A DNA stretch of 12,369 bases, taken from the NCBI GenBank assembly GCA_011391185.1, contig JAABRB010000067.1:1-12369 (forward strand). Direction: 5' to 3'. A program made the position numbers and the translations under genes. The stretch comes from Betaproteobacteria bacterium. GTDB taxonomy: Bacteria; Pseudomonadota; Gammaproteobacteria; Burkholderiales; SG8-39. Within the stretch, counting starts at the first letter, position 1, and each line of letters begins with the position of its first letter. Shown here in pieces: positions 1-6,332 of this stretch. Below the pieces are notes generated by a model that was not told the origin of the DNA, made no database searches, and was given only the letters and a program-made list of their open reading frames with translations.

Positions 1-1
1 G

Positions 2-265
2 CTGCAGATGGGTCTGGTCAACCGCCTGCTGCCCGCCGCGGAACTGGAAAAGTACGTGATGGACTACGCGGCCACGCTCTCCGGCAACGCGCCGCTCACG
101 CTGGCCGCGGTGAAGCAGTGCCTCATCCAGCTGCGCAAGGATCCCGCCGACCGCAACATCGATCTATGCCAGAAGATGGTGGAGGATTGCTTCGCCAGCG
201 AGGACTACATCGAGGGTCGCAATGCCTTTATGGAAAAGCGGAAGCCGGTGTTCAAGGGCAAGTGA
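2..265 (+). CDS. Enoyl-CoA hydratase/isomerase family protein, C-terminal part (5' end outside window)
   Basis: The reading frame is open from the window edge, so only the last 87 or so residues are visible. They match the C-terminal part of the crotonase superfamily: a G-L-V-N-R-L-L-P segment followed by a helix carrying A-P-L-T-L-A-A-V-K, where crotonases typically have NAPL(T/A)...K. A helical tail and a basic end (EKRKPVFKGK) follow. Family members hydrate or isomerise acyl-CoA thioesters in the cytoplasm, but the oxyanion-hole and catalytic residues lie upstream of the window, so the reaction cannot be assigned. The ATG at position 8 is internal, not the start. The stop codon overlaps the first unit of a GTGACGNN repeat array. 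A cupin gene follows 57 bp downstream on the same strand. The family call is fairly secure; the substrate is unknown. Confidence 0.85.
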   Translation: MQMGLVNRLLPAAELEKYVMDYAATLSGNAPLTLAAVKQCLIQLRKDPADRNIDLCQKMVEDCFASEDYIEGRNAFMEKRKPVFKGK

Positions 266-300
266 CGAGGTGACGCAGTGACGCAGTGACGCGGTGACGA
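262..300 (+). repeat. Octamer tandem array GTGACGNN (five units, single arm)
   Basis: Five contiguous units read GTGACGAG, GTGACGCA, GTGACGCA, GTGACGCG and GTGACGA (units start at 262, 270, 278, 286 and 294). The TGA of the first unit is the stop codon of the hydratase gene. No inverted partner arm is visible before the cupin start at 323. The same octamer core recurs at 795-900 and 10560-10666. Function is unknown. Confidence 0.85.
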
Positions 301-322
301 CGCGCTATTGGGAGGATGTCAG

Positions 323-787
323 ATGAAGGTGAAGGCGACGCTGAAAGTAATCAACCAGAAGAGCTACAAAGGCCGGCGCGGCGTGACCGACGGCCAGACC
401 TACCAGCGGCTGGTGGGGTGGCCGGAAGTGTTCATGACGGACCGGGTGCGGCTGGGCCGCGCGACCTACAAGCCCGGGACCTACGAGCAGCTCCACTGGC
501 ACCCGATCGAGGCCTGTTATTACGTGATCTCCGGGCACGCGACCGTGCGCGACATCAACGGCAAGGAATTCCCGGTCAGCGCCGGTTCCATCATCTACGC
601 GCCGCCCGGCATCGCAGGCGCCCACGAATGGGAAGTCAAGGAATCGCTGGAACTGCTGGACATCCGCGCCACCAATGAAACCAACCGCAAGATCCAGTAT
701 ACGGTGGACAAGAAGACCAAGCGGTCCTACATCGATCTCAAGGATCTCAAGTATCGCGAGGCGATCAGTTTCAAGTCGCACTACTGA
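323..787 (+). CDS. Small single-domain cupin protein
   Basis: A 154-residue protein with one cupin barrel. Cupin motif 1 is seen as G52...H58-W-H60-P-I-E63...G71 and motif 2 as G88...P94-P-G96...H101. His58, His60 and His101 are in place for metal binding. The position that usually carries the Glu (or Gln) ligand appears to be Ala64, with a Glu one residue earlier, so the metal site may be altered. The ATG at 323 is chosen because a GGAGG Shine-Dalgarno (311-315) lies just upstream; a TTG at 308 in the same frame has no such support. There is no signal peptide, so it is cytoplasmic. Small cupins beside catabolic genes are often sugar- or acid-binding enzymes or sensors, but no reaction can be assigned. 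It sits between a hydratase and a 2-hydroxyacid dehydrogenase, with repeat arrays on both sides. Confidence 0.85.
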   Translation: MKVKATLKVINQKSYKGRRGVTDGQTYQRLVGWPEVFMTDRVRLGRATYKPGTYEQLHWHPIEACYYVISGHATVRDINGKEFPVSAGSIIYAPPGIAGAHEWEVKESLELLDIRATNETNRKIQYTVDKKTKRSYIDLKDLKYREAISFKSHY

Positions 788-794
788 AATTTGA

Positions 795-900
795 GTGACG
801 CAATGACGAGGTGACGCGGTGACGAAAGGCGGTACGCTGCGCGCGGGGCCAGGCTTGGTGTCCGTCATTACGTCACTACGTCACTGCGTCACTTCATCAC
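795..900. repeat. Paired inverted octamer arrays (GTGACGNN / NNCGTCAC type)
   Basis: The left arm is GTGACGCA, ATGACGAG, GTGACGCG, GTGACGAA (795-826). After a 36 bp spacer the right arm runs in the opposite orientation: CGTCATTA, CGTCACTA, CGTCACTG, CGTCACTT, then CATCAC (863-900). The arms are imperfectly complementary and could form a long stem in RNA or a cruciform in DNA. The left arm begins 8 bp after the cupin stop; the right arm ends 18 bp before the dehydrogenase start. There is no poly-T tract after the stem, so a classical intrinsic terminator is not indicated. Confidence 0.85.
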
Positions 901-918
901 GGATTTCGGGTTGAGACC

Positions 919-1875
919 ATGAAACCCGAAATCCTGGTGCTGGTGCCGGTCTATGCGCCACTGCTCGCGGAGCTCGAGCGCGATTACGTCGTTCACAAGC
1001 TGTGGACCAGGAACGATACGGATGCCTACTTGAAGGAGGCGTGCGGGCGCGTGCGCGGGATCGTCACGACCGGGCTCGCGGGATGTGGCCGCCGTACCAT
1101 CGACGCGCTGCCCAACCTGGAGATTATCGCCAGCTTCGGTTCTCCGAGAAGGACCATGGACTTCGATACGGCCGCGGCTCGCGGCGTGGTTGTGACCAAC
1201 ACGCCGGATTCCATCACGGCAGCGGTCGCCGATCTTGCCGTGGGGCTGCTGATCGCGCTCATGCGCCGGATTTGCGAGGGCGATCGCTTCATTCGCGCCG
1301 GGAAATGGCCGCACGGGCCATTTCCACCGGGGCGCGAACTGGGCGGAAAGACCTGCGGCATAATCGGCCTGGGAGCGATCGGGAGAGAGGTCGCAAAGCG
1401 GGTGGAAGCTTTCGGCATGCCGGTTCACTACCACGGGCCGAACCGCAAGCCGGACGTTGCCTGGCCGTACCATGCCGATCTGGAAGCCATGGCGCGGGTG
1501 TCCGACTGCCTGGTGGTGACGTGCGCTTCGACGCCGGAAACGAAGGGCATGGTCAACGCGCGCATACTGGAGACGCTCGGACCGGATGGATTCCTGGTCA
1601 ATATCGCCCGCGGCGCGATCGTCGATGAGCAGGCGCTCATCGCGGCGCTCAAGAGGAAGGCGATCGCCGGCGCCGGACTCGACGTTTTCTGGGACGAGCC
1701 GCGCGTGCCCGCAGAGCTGACCGGACTGGACAACGTCGTGATGCTGCCGCATATCGGGTCCACCACGCGCGAAATACGGGAAGAGCGGGGCAGAAAGGTG
1801 CTGGCAAACCTGCGCGCCCGGTTTGCCGGGGAGCCGGTGCCGAACCCGGTGACGCGCCCGCACCCACTGGACTAG
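919..1875 (+). CDS. D-isomer-specific 2-hydroxyacid dehydrogenase
   Basis: A 318-residue NAD(P)-dependent oxidoreductase of the D-2-hydroxyacid dehydrogenase family (glyoxylate/hydroxypyruvate reductase-like), interconverting a 2-oxoacid and a D-2-hydroxyacid in the cytoplasm. The Rossmann motif G150-L-G152-A-I-G155 is present, as are the catalytic Arg231 (N-I-A-R-G), Glu260 (D-E-P) and His278 (P-H-I-G-S). The stretch after the second beta strand of the cofactor domain (H-G-P-N-R-K, 172-177) contains an Arg and Lys, as in NADPH-preferring members; this is an inference. The N-terminal substrate loop, usually GVGYDxxD, reads G74-S-P-R-R-T-M-D81, an unusual substitution. Length is normal for the family. 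The ATG at 919 has only a weak upstream GAGA, and an inverted repeat arm ends 18 bp before it. Family assignment is firm; the substrate is not known. Confidence 0.93.
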   Translation: MKPEILVLVPVYAPLLAELERDYVVHKLWTRNDTDAYLKEACGRVRGIVTTGLAGCGRRTIDALPNLEIIASFGSPRRTMDFDTAAARGVVVTNTPDSITAAVADLAVGLLIALMRRICEGDRFIRAGKWPHGPFPPGRELGGKTCGIIGLGAIGREVAKRVEAFGMPVHYHGPNRKPDVAWPYHADLEAMARVSDCLVVTCASTPETKGMVNARILETLGPDGFLVNIARGAIVDEQALIAALKRKAIAGAGLDVFWDEPRVPAELTGLDNVVMLPHIGSTTREIREERGRKVLANLRARFAGEPVPNPVTRPHPLD

Positions 1876-1882
1876 ACTGCGG

Positions 1883-1956
1883 GTGAATAGTGGTTCGTGA
1901 ATAGTGGATGGTTTTCCCCCTGAGCGGAGCTTGCTTTCCACCAGTCACCAGCCACG
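1883..1956. repeat. Paired heptamer arrays (GTGAATA/GTGGTTC and inverted CCAGTCA/CCAGCCA)
   Basis: The left arm has four heptamers, GTGAATA, GTGGTTC, GTGAATA, GTGGATG (1883-1910), so an 11-bp GTGAATAGTGG recurs at a 14 bp interval. The right arm is in the opposite orientation (1938-1956) and contains CCAGTCA and CCAGCCA; on the reverse strand it reads GTGGCTG, GTGACTG, GTGG. Both arms follow a GTG-N4 pattern but differ in the variable bases, so pairing between them would be weak. The array begins 7 bp after the dehydrogenase stop and ends 4 bp before the Shine-Dalgarno of the next gene. Confidence 0.75.
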
Positions 1957-1971
1957 CCGTCAGGAGGACTT

Positions 1972-2868
1972 ATGGAGATACGCCCTGTCACCGAGAGCTT
2001 CGCCGCCGAGATCGGCGATGTGGACCTGTTCAGGCCGCTCCCGGCAGCCGACGAGGCGGCGATCAAGGCTGCGTTCTGGAAGTATGCGGTGCTGATATTC
2101 CCGGACCAGGACCTGTCGCCCCAGCAGCACATCGATTTCGCGCAGCGATTCGGCCCGGTCGAGACCGACCGCGTGCTGGACCCGAAGGTGACGCCGCAAC
2201 GGCTGGATCAAAGTTTCGCCGATATCTCAAACCTCGCTCCGGACGGCAGGATCTGGGCCGGGGACAGCCGCCAGCGCATGTACAAGGCCGGCAACAAGCT
2301 CTGGCACACGGACAGCTCGTTCAAATTCCGCCCGGGACTGGCCTCGATGCTGTATTCCCGCACCGTCGCGCCCGTCGGCGGCCACACCGAGTTTGCGGAC
2401 CAGCGCGCGGCCTACGATGCGTTGACGGATGCCATGAAGAAAAAACTCCAGGGCCTCGTTGCCGAGCATTCGATCGCCACTTCGCGCAAGAAGAGCGGTT
2501 TCGAAGGATTCAACGCCGATGAGGGCAGGCGTCTGCCGCCCGTGCCGCAGGTGCTGGTGCGCACCCTCCCGGAGAGCGGCCGCAAATCGCTGTATCTGGC
2601 GTCTCACATCGGGCGGATTTTCGAGATGCCGGAGGCGGAGGCGCGCGATCTCGTTGAAGGACTCATTGCGCACACGACGCAGCGGCAGTTCGTCCATACT
2701 CACCGCTGGCGGCCGCGCGACCTCGTCATGTGGGACAACCGCTGCACCATGCACCGGGGCACCGACTACGACGACCTGCGCTGGGTGCGCGACATGCGCC
2801 GCACCACGGTCAGCGACGTTGCCAACTCCTGTGAGCAGGAGGGCGTAGCCCTCCCGGTCACGGCGTGA
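1972..2868 (+). CDS. TauD/TfdA family Fe(II)/2-oxoglutarate-dependent dioxygenase (TfdA-like)
   Basis: A 298-residue cytoplasmic non-haem iron oxygenase of the TauD/TfdA family, which couples 2-oxoglutarate decarboxylation to substrate hydroxylation, often cleaving C-S or C-O bonds. The iron ligands are visible as W-H112-T-D114 and the distal His261 in C-T-M-H-R-G-T; the 2-oxoglutarate-binding Arg is one of the pair at 276-277 (D-M-R-R-T-T-V). The M-W-D-N-R segment before the distal His is typical. The M-H-R-G variant resembles the 2,4-D dioxygenase (TfdA) branch more than taurine dioxygenase. This is an impression from motifs, not an alignment. A clear AGGAGG lies 4 bp before the ATG. The Asp-box protein follows after only 18 bp, suggesting co-transcription. 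The substrate is unknown. Confidence 0.93.
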   Translation: MEIRPVTESFAAEIGDVDLFRPLPAADEAAIKAAFWKYAVLIFPDQDLSPQQHIDFAQRFGPVETDRVLDPKVTPQRLDQSFADISNLAPDGRIWAGDSRQRMYKAGNKLWHTDSSFKFRPGLASMLYSRTVAPVGGHTEFADQRAAYDALTDAMKKKLQGLVAEHSIATSRKKSGFEGFNADEGRRLPPVPQVLVRTLPESGRKSLYLASHIGRIFEMPEAEARDLVEGLIAHTTQRQFVHTHRWRPRDLVMWDNRCTMHRGTDYDDLRWVRDMRRTTVSDVANSCEQEGVALPVTA

Positions 2869-2886
2869 AATCACGATTCTGATCTC

Positions 2887-3957
2887 ATGTCGAGCAACGG
2901 CACGACGCGCATCTACGCAGGAGCAGGACATTGGGTATCGAGCGCCGGCGAGCGCTATACCGGGGGGCTGTTCCGGCGCCATGCCGGCGACGGGGAGTGG
3001 CAGCCGCTTGCCGCCGGTCTTCCGGAAAATGTCGAGGCGCGCGCATTTGCCGTGCATCCGCGCGAACCCGATGTGCTGTACGCGGGCACGCAGGATGGCC
3101 CTTATCGCACGACCGACGGCGGCGCGCGGTGGGAGCGCCTCGGTTTCCCTGATCGCGGCAGGGTGGTGTGGTCGCTGGCGTTCCATCCCGCGCGGCCGCG
3201 GGTCCTGTATGCGGGCGTGGCGCCGGCCGGTATTTATCGCAGCGAGGATGGCGGCGATAACTGGGTGAAGCTCGCCGGTGCGAGGTCACCCGGCCACTGC
3301 GAAATGGGGTTTCCCACGCGGGTGACGCGTATCGCCGTCGATCCGGTTCTGACCGATGTCGTCTACGCGGCGCTCGAGGTGAGCGGCGTCATCCGCAGCA
3401 CCGATGGCGGCGAAACCTGGGCGGACCTCTCGGCACCGCTCATCAAGCTCGCCGAGAAGCCGCATCTGAAGAGCCGTATCGGCAGCGACAAAGACGCCGA
3501 GGGCATGCTCGACTCGCACGCCTTCGCTGTCAGTGCGGCGGCACCGGGCGCGGCGTTTCTCGCCGTGCGAATGGGCGTGTTTCGGACCGACGACCGCGGC
3601 GCTACCTGGAGCGATATCGGGATCGGACGCTACTCGCCGTTGACCTACTGCCGCGACGTCATCGTCTCGCCGCACGATCCGCGCGTCATCTACGCGTGCC
3701 TGTCAGAGTCCTCCCGCGGCAATGATGGCTCGCTCTACCGAAGCGAGGACGTGGGGCGGACGTGGCGGCGCTTCGATCACGGCGTGAAGGCTCGCGCCAC
3801 GATGATGGCGGTGGCCGCGCACCCGCGCGATTCCGCGCGGGTCTATTGCGTCTCGCGCTGCGGCCAGGTGTTCGGCACCGAGGACGCCGGGGTCTCGTGG
3901 CGCGAGTACCCGCTGCCCGCGGGGGTCCAGGACGTCTACTCCATCGCCTGCGCCTGA
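2887..3957 (+). CDS. Asp-box (BNR) repeat, sialidase/sortilin-like beta-propeller protein
   Basis: A 356-residue protein built from six Asp-box motifs (S/T-x-D-x-G-x-x-W): near residues 75-82 (T-T-D-G-G-A-R-W), 119-126, 171-178, 234-241, 286-293 and 331-338. They are spaced roughly 45-65 residues apart. This is the pattern of BNR/VPS10-type beta-propellers and photosystem-stability-factor-like proteins. Repeated A-V-H-P/A-F-H-P...V-L-Y-A-G strands precede the Asp-boxes, also typical. No signal peptide, membrane segment or lipobox is seen, so it is predicted cytoplasmic, although many relatives are secreted. Sialidase catalytic residues cannot be recognised, so enzymatic activity should not be assumed. 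It starts 18 bp after the TfdA-like gene, has no obvious Shine-Dalgarno, and may depend on translation of that gene. It ends facing a convergent Bug receptor gene. Confidence 0.85.
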   Translation: MSSNGTTRIYAGAGHWVSSAGERYTGGLFRRHAGDGEWQPLAAGLPENVEARAFAVHPREPDVLYAGTQDGPYRTTDGGARWERLGFPDRGRVVWSLAFHPARPRVLYAGVAPAGIYRSEDGGDNWVKLAGARSPGHCEMGFPTRVTRIAVDPVLTDVVYAALEVSGVIRSTDGGETWADLSAPLIKLAEKPHLKSRIGSDKDAEGMLDSHAFAVSAAAPGAAFLAVRMGVFRTDDRGATWSDIGIGRYSPLTYCRDVIVSPHDPRVIYACLSESSRGNDGSLYRSEDVGRTWRRFDHGVKARATMMAVAAHPRDSARVYCVSRCGQVFGTEDAGVSWREYPLPAGVQDVYSIACA

Positions 3958-3965
3958 ATCCCGAA

Positions 3966-4041
3966 GGATGAGGGATGAGGCCTGGTCAAAAAAAGGTTTC
4001 CGCGCAGCACGTGGGTGCCTTATAACTTATCACCTATCACG
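3966..4041. repeat. Heptamer arrays at a convergent gene junction
   Basis: On the + strand GGATGAG occurs twice in tandem (3966-3979), 8 bp after the Asp-box gene stop. Facing it, on the other strand, lie heptamers reading GTGATAG, GTGATAA and GTTATAA (4041 down to about 4021), 9 bp beyond the stop of the minus-strand Bug gene. The two arms do not share the same unit and are not complementary; each reads away from the stop codon of its own gene on that gene's coding strand. The spacer (3981-4020) contains a run of seven A's (3988-3994) that could act as a weak minus-strand U-tract, but no convincing stem precedes it. Confidence 0.7.
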
Positions 4042-4050
4042 ATTTTCCCG

Positions 4051-5010
4051 TTACTGCGCCTTGATGCCCGCCTGGACGATCACCTTGCGCCACTGCTCAT
4101 GGTCCTTGTGGATGAGTTCCCGTAGCTGATCGGGTGAGCCGCCGCCGTCGGGGAATACACCGCTTGCGTGCAGCCTTTGCACCATGTCCTGTTGGGCGAT
4201 GATCTTTCGCACCTCGGTATGGATGCGGTCCACTACCGCCTGCGGCAGTCCCTTCGGCCCGATCATCGCGTGCCAGTTGGTGGCCTCGTAGCCGGGGACC
4301 GCTTCAGCCATAGCGGGTATGTCCGGTTCGGTGGAGATGCGCTTTGCGCTCGTCATGCCGATCGCGCGCACCCGGCCCGCTTTCACGTGCGGGAGCCCCG
4401 TTTGCGGCGGCGAGAACACCAGCTGGACGTGACCCGCCATGACATCGATCAGCGCCGGCGCGCCGCCCTTGTACGGGACGTGCGTCATCTTGATCTTCGC
4501 CATGTACAGGAACAGCTCGGTCGACAGGTGCACGATGGTGCCGTTGCCGCTGGTGCCGAAGACGATGTCGCGCGGCCTCGCCTTGGCGAGCGCGATCAAC
4601 TCCTTTGCGTTGCGAGCCGGCAGCGACGGGTGTGCCACGACCACGAACGGCCCCTTGCCGATCAGCACGACGGGTGTGTAGTCGTTCAGCGGGTCGATCT
4701 TGCCCGGACGCAAGCTTGGATTGATGACGTAGCTGGGGGAGATTGACAACAGAGTGTAGCCATCCGACGCCGAGCGCAGCACGGACTCGGTGCCGATAGC
4801 GCTGCCTGCCCCGGGACGGTTCTCAACGATGATCTGCTGTCCCAGCGCCTGCGCAAGTTTCTGCCCGACCAGGCGGGCAATGAAATCCACGCCACCGCCG
4901 GGCGAGAATGGAACGATCACCCGTATCGATTTGGCGGGGTAAGGCTGCGCCCATCCGGCAGTCGACGCCGCGACCAACACCACCATTAAAATCCTGGAAA
5001 CAGTCTTCAC
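4051..5010 (-). CDS. Tripartite tricarboxylate transporter (Bug/TctC) family periplasmic receptor
   Basis: A 319-residue periplasmic solute-binding protein of the Bug/TctC family, which captures carboxylates and other small organic molecules. An N-terminal signal peptide (residues 1-21, hydrophobic core I-L-M-V-V-L-V-A-A, cleavage predicted at G-W-A/Q-P) precedes the family signature Y-P-A-K-S-I-R-V-I-V-P-F-S-P-G-G-G-V-D (24-42). Further family landmarks are V-E-N-R-P-G-A-G, H-V-P-Y-K-G-G-A-P-A and the C-terminal E-Q-W-R-K-V-I. The start is GTG at 5010, supported by GGAGG 5 bp upstream; the in-frame ATG at codon 9 would cut the basic N-region off the signal peptide. No TctA or TctB membrane partner is in the window, as is common for the expanded Bug receptors of betaproteobacteria. 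It is divergent from the dioxygenase-TRAP operon, so the two may share regulation. The ligand is unknown. Confidence 0.94.
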   Translation of the reverse strand: MKTVSRILMVVLVAASTAGWAQPYPAKSIRVIVPFSPGGGVDFIARLVGQKLAQALGQQIIVENRPGAGSAIGTESVLRSASDGYTLLSISPSYVINPSLRPGKIDPLNDYTPVVLIGKGPFVVVAHPSLPARNAKELIALAKARPRDIVFGTSGNGTIVHLSTELFLYMAKIKMTHVPYKGGAPALIDVMAGHVQLVFSPPQTGLPHVKAGRVRAIGMTSAKRISTEPDIPAMAEAVPGYEATNWHAMIGPKGLPQAVVDRIHTEVRKIIAQQDMVQRLHASGVFPDGGGSPDQLRELIHKDHEQWRKVIVQAGIKAQ

Positions 5011-5318
5011 GGTAGTCCTCCATGAAAGATTCTACGGCATGCGGTGCGGCCGCGAGGGCGGGATAAATGACAGGTGTCGGGACATAATGAAACTCCGCGC
5101 CGCGTGCAGGAAGGGGGACGCGCACCTTTTCACGATAGCGCACCTCACCGTTCCCGGTGCGGGAATAATCGATAATACCGGGACTTGGCGCGCGCCCGTC
5201 CAGGCCCGGGCGGGCGCGGAGCGGTCAACCGTCGCAACCGTGTAAAGGATACTCGCAAATGGTAATCTGACGCCCAGGTGCGGGAACGGCGGGGTTTTCC
5301 GGCGAGGAGGGGCATTCA
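5011..5318. promoter_or_regulatory. Divergent intergenic region (Bug receptor / dioxygenase-TRAP operon)
   Basis: These 308 bp separate two divergently oriented genes and must hold the promoters of both unless they are read from elsewhere. A Shine-Dalgarno for the minus gene lies at 5016-5020 and one for the plus gene (AGGAGG) at 5305-5310. An operator-like inverted repeat is annotated at 5151-5165. I see no convincing coding sequence, and none of the short tandem arrays found at other gene boundaries. No sigma-70 promoter could be assigned with confidence; a GATACT at about 5248 is only a weak -10 candidate. Confidence 0.6.
5151..5165. promoter_or_regulatory. Operator-like inverted repeat TTCCCG-GTG-CGGGAA
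   Basis: A perfect 6-bp inverted repeat with a 3-bp centre lies near the middle of the divergent region. An additional ACCGGGA at 5177-5183 is complementary to TCCCGGT at 5152-5158, giving an alternative, wider pairing over the same left half. Symmetric sites of this size between divergent genes are often regulator-binding sites. No regulator gene is present in the window, so its identity is unknown. A small RNA hairpin is the alternative. Confidence 0.4.
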
Positions 5319-6287
5319 ATGAACGAGCCATTGGCGTTGGCAGTAAATGCGAGTCAGTCTCTGCGCGTGCGCAGGGTGGGCGTTTTCCTGGGCGCGGAGG
5401 TGACCGGCCTCGATCTCAAGCAGCCGCTCGGCGACGACTGCATCAAGACGCTGGGTGAAACACTTGCGAAACACGAAGTGCTGGTGTTTCCCGACCAGAA
5501 AATATCGTCCGGGCAGCTGATGGCTTTCGGGCGTTGCTTCGGCGAGCTTTCCGTGCACCCGTTCTCGACCAACGCGGAGGATACCCCCGAGTTGATCGTC
5601 TACGACAACAAGGAAGGCAACCCGCCCCCGCCGACCGATATCTGGCATTCGGACGAGACGTTCCGCGAGGCCCCGCCGATGGGCACGATCCTGTGCTCGA
5701 AGATCATTCCGCAGCTGGGCGGCGACACGGTCTTTGCCAGCATGACCGCCGCCTACGACGGGCTGTCGGACCGGATGCAGCAGTTCATCTCGGGGCTCGA
5801 GGCCGTGCACGATTTCAAGCCGTTCAAGGCGCTCTTCGCGCAGACCGAGGAGGGGCGCCGCCGGCTCCGGCGCTTCGAGGAACTGTATCCGCCGGTCACC
5901 CATCCCGTGGTTCGCGTCCATCCGGTCACCGGCCGCAAGTCGATTTACGTCAACCCGCAGTTCACGCTGTGCATCAAGGGCATGGAAGAGCGCGAAAGCG
6001 CGTCGCTGCTGGAAATGCTGTTCCGGCTGACCGCGATCCACGAGCACCAATACCGGCACCGCTGGCAACCCGACATGCTCGTGTTCTGGGACAATCGCTC
6101 GGTGCAGCACAGCGCGGTGCACGACTATTACCCGCAGCGCAGGCTGATGGAGCGGGTGACCATCGCGGGCGACCGGCCGGCCGGCGCCGGGCCGGCGGCC
6201 GATCCGGGAGAGCTGCGTCGTTACAAGATGCCGCCCCTGTCGGCGTTCGAAGGCCGCCGCGCGATTCGCCAGAACGAGCGCGGTTGA
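5319..6287 (+). CDS. TauD/TfdA family Fe(II)/2-oxoglutarate-dependent dioxygenase
   Basis: A 322-residue cytoplasmic oxygenase of the TauD/TfdA family. The iron ligands are W-H110-S-D112-E-T-F and His264 in S-V-Q-H-S-A-V-H-D-Y, after V-F-W-D-N-R. The 2-oxoglutarate-binding Arg is Arg279 in L-M-E-R-V-T-I. The Q-H-x-A-x-x-D-Y form and M-E-R-V resemble the taurine-dioxygenase branch, so the protein is clearly distinct from the TfdA-like enzyme at 1972-2868. The C-terminal 35 residues (about 287-322) are a Gly/Pro/Arg-rich tail beyond the usual catalytic core. AGGAGG lies 8 bp before the ATG. The TAXI receptor gene follows after 45 bp and the TRAP permease after that, so this is probably the first gene of an uptake-plus-oxidation operon. 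Sulfonate, sulfate ester or aryloxy-acid substrates are typical of the family; none can be chosen here. Confidence 0.94.
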   Translation: MNEPLALAVNASQSLRVRRVGVFLGAEVTGLDLKQPLGDDCIKTLGETLAKHEVLVFPDQKISSGQLMAFGRCFGELSVHPFSTNAEDTPELIVYDNKEGNPPPPTDIWHSDETFREAPPMGTILCSKIIPQLGGDTVFASMTAAYDGLSDRMQQFISGLEAVHDFKPFKALFAQTEEGRRRLRRFEELYPPVTHPVVRVHPVTGRKSIYVNPQFTLCIKGMEERESASLLEMLFRLTAIHEHQYRHRWQPDMLVFWDNRSVQHSAVHDYYPQRRLMERVTIAGDRPAGAGPAADPGELRRYKMPPLSAFEGRRAIRQNERG

Positions 6288-6332
6288 TCGCGGCCGGCGC
6301 GGGGCGCCGAACATTAAAGGAGGAGGAGGACC

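Noticed and set aside
262..300. CRISPR array
   Set aside because: Units are 7-8 bp and contiguous with no spacers, and no cas genes are present.
2870..2878. ATCACGATT shared between 2870-2878 and 4036-4044, with a near copy at 896-905 (ATCACGGATT), next to repeat arms
   Set aside because: A 9-mer recurring a few times in 12 kb is expected by chance; it could be a vestigial arm end but cannot be supported.
3984..4021. Possible intrinsic terminator for the minus-strand Bug gene (seven A's at 3988-3994, short GCAC/GTGC stem nearby)
   Set aside because: The stem is only 4 bp and is separated from the U-tract by about 15 bases; not convincing enough to annotate.
4823..5143. Minus-strand ORF overlapping the start of the Bug receptor
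   Set aside because: It runs out of frame through the signal-peptide region, has no domain, and the GTG start of the Bug receptor has a good Shine-Dalgarno.
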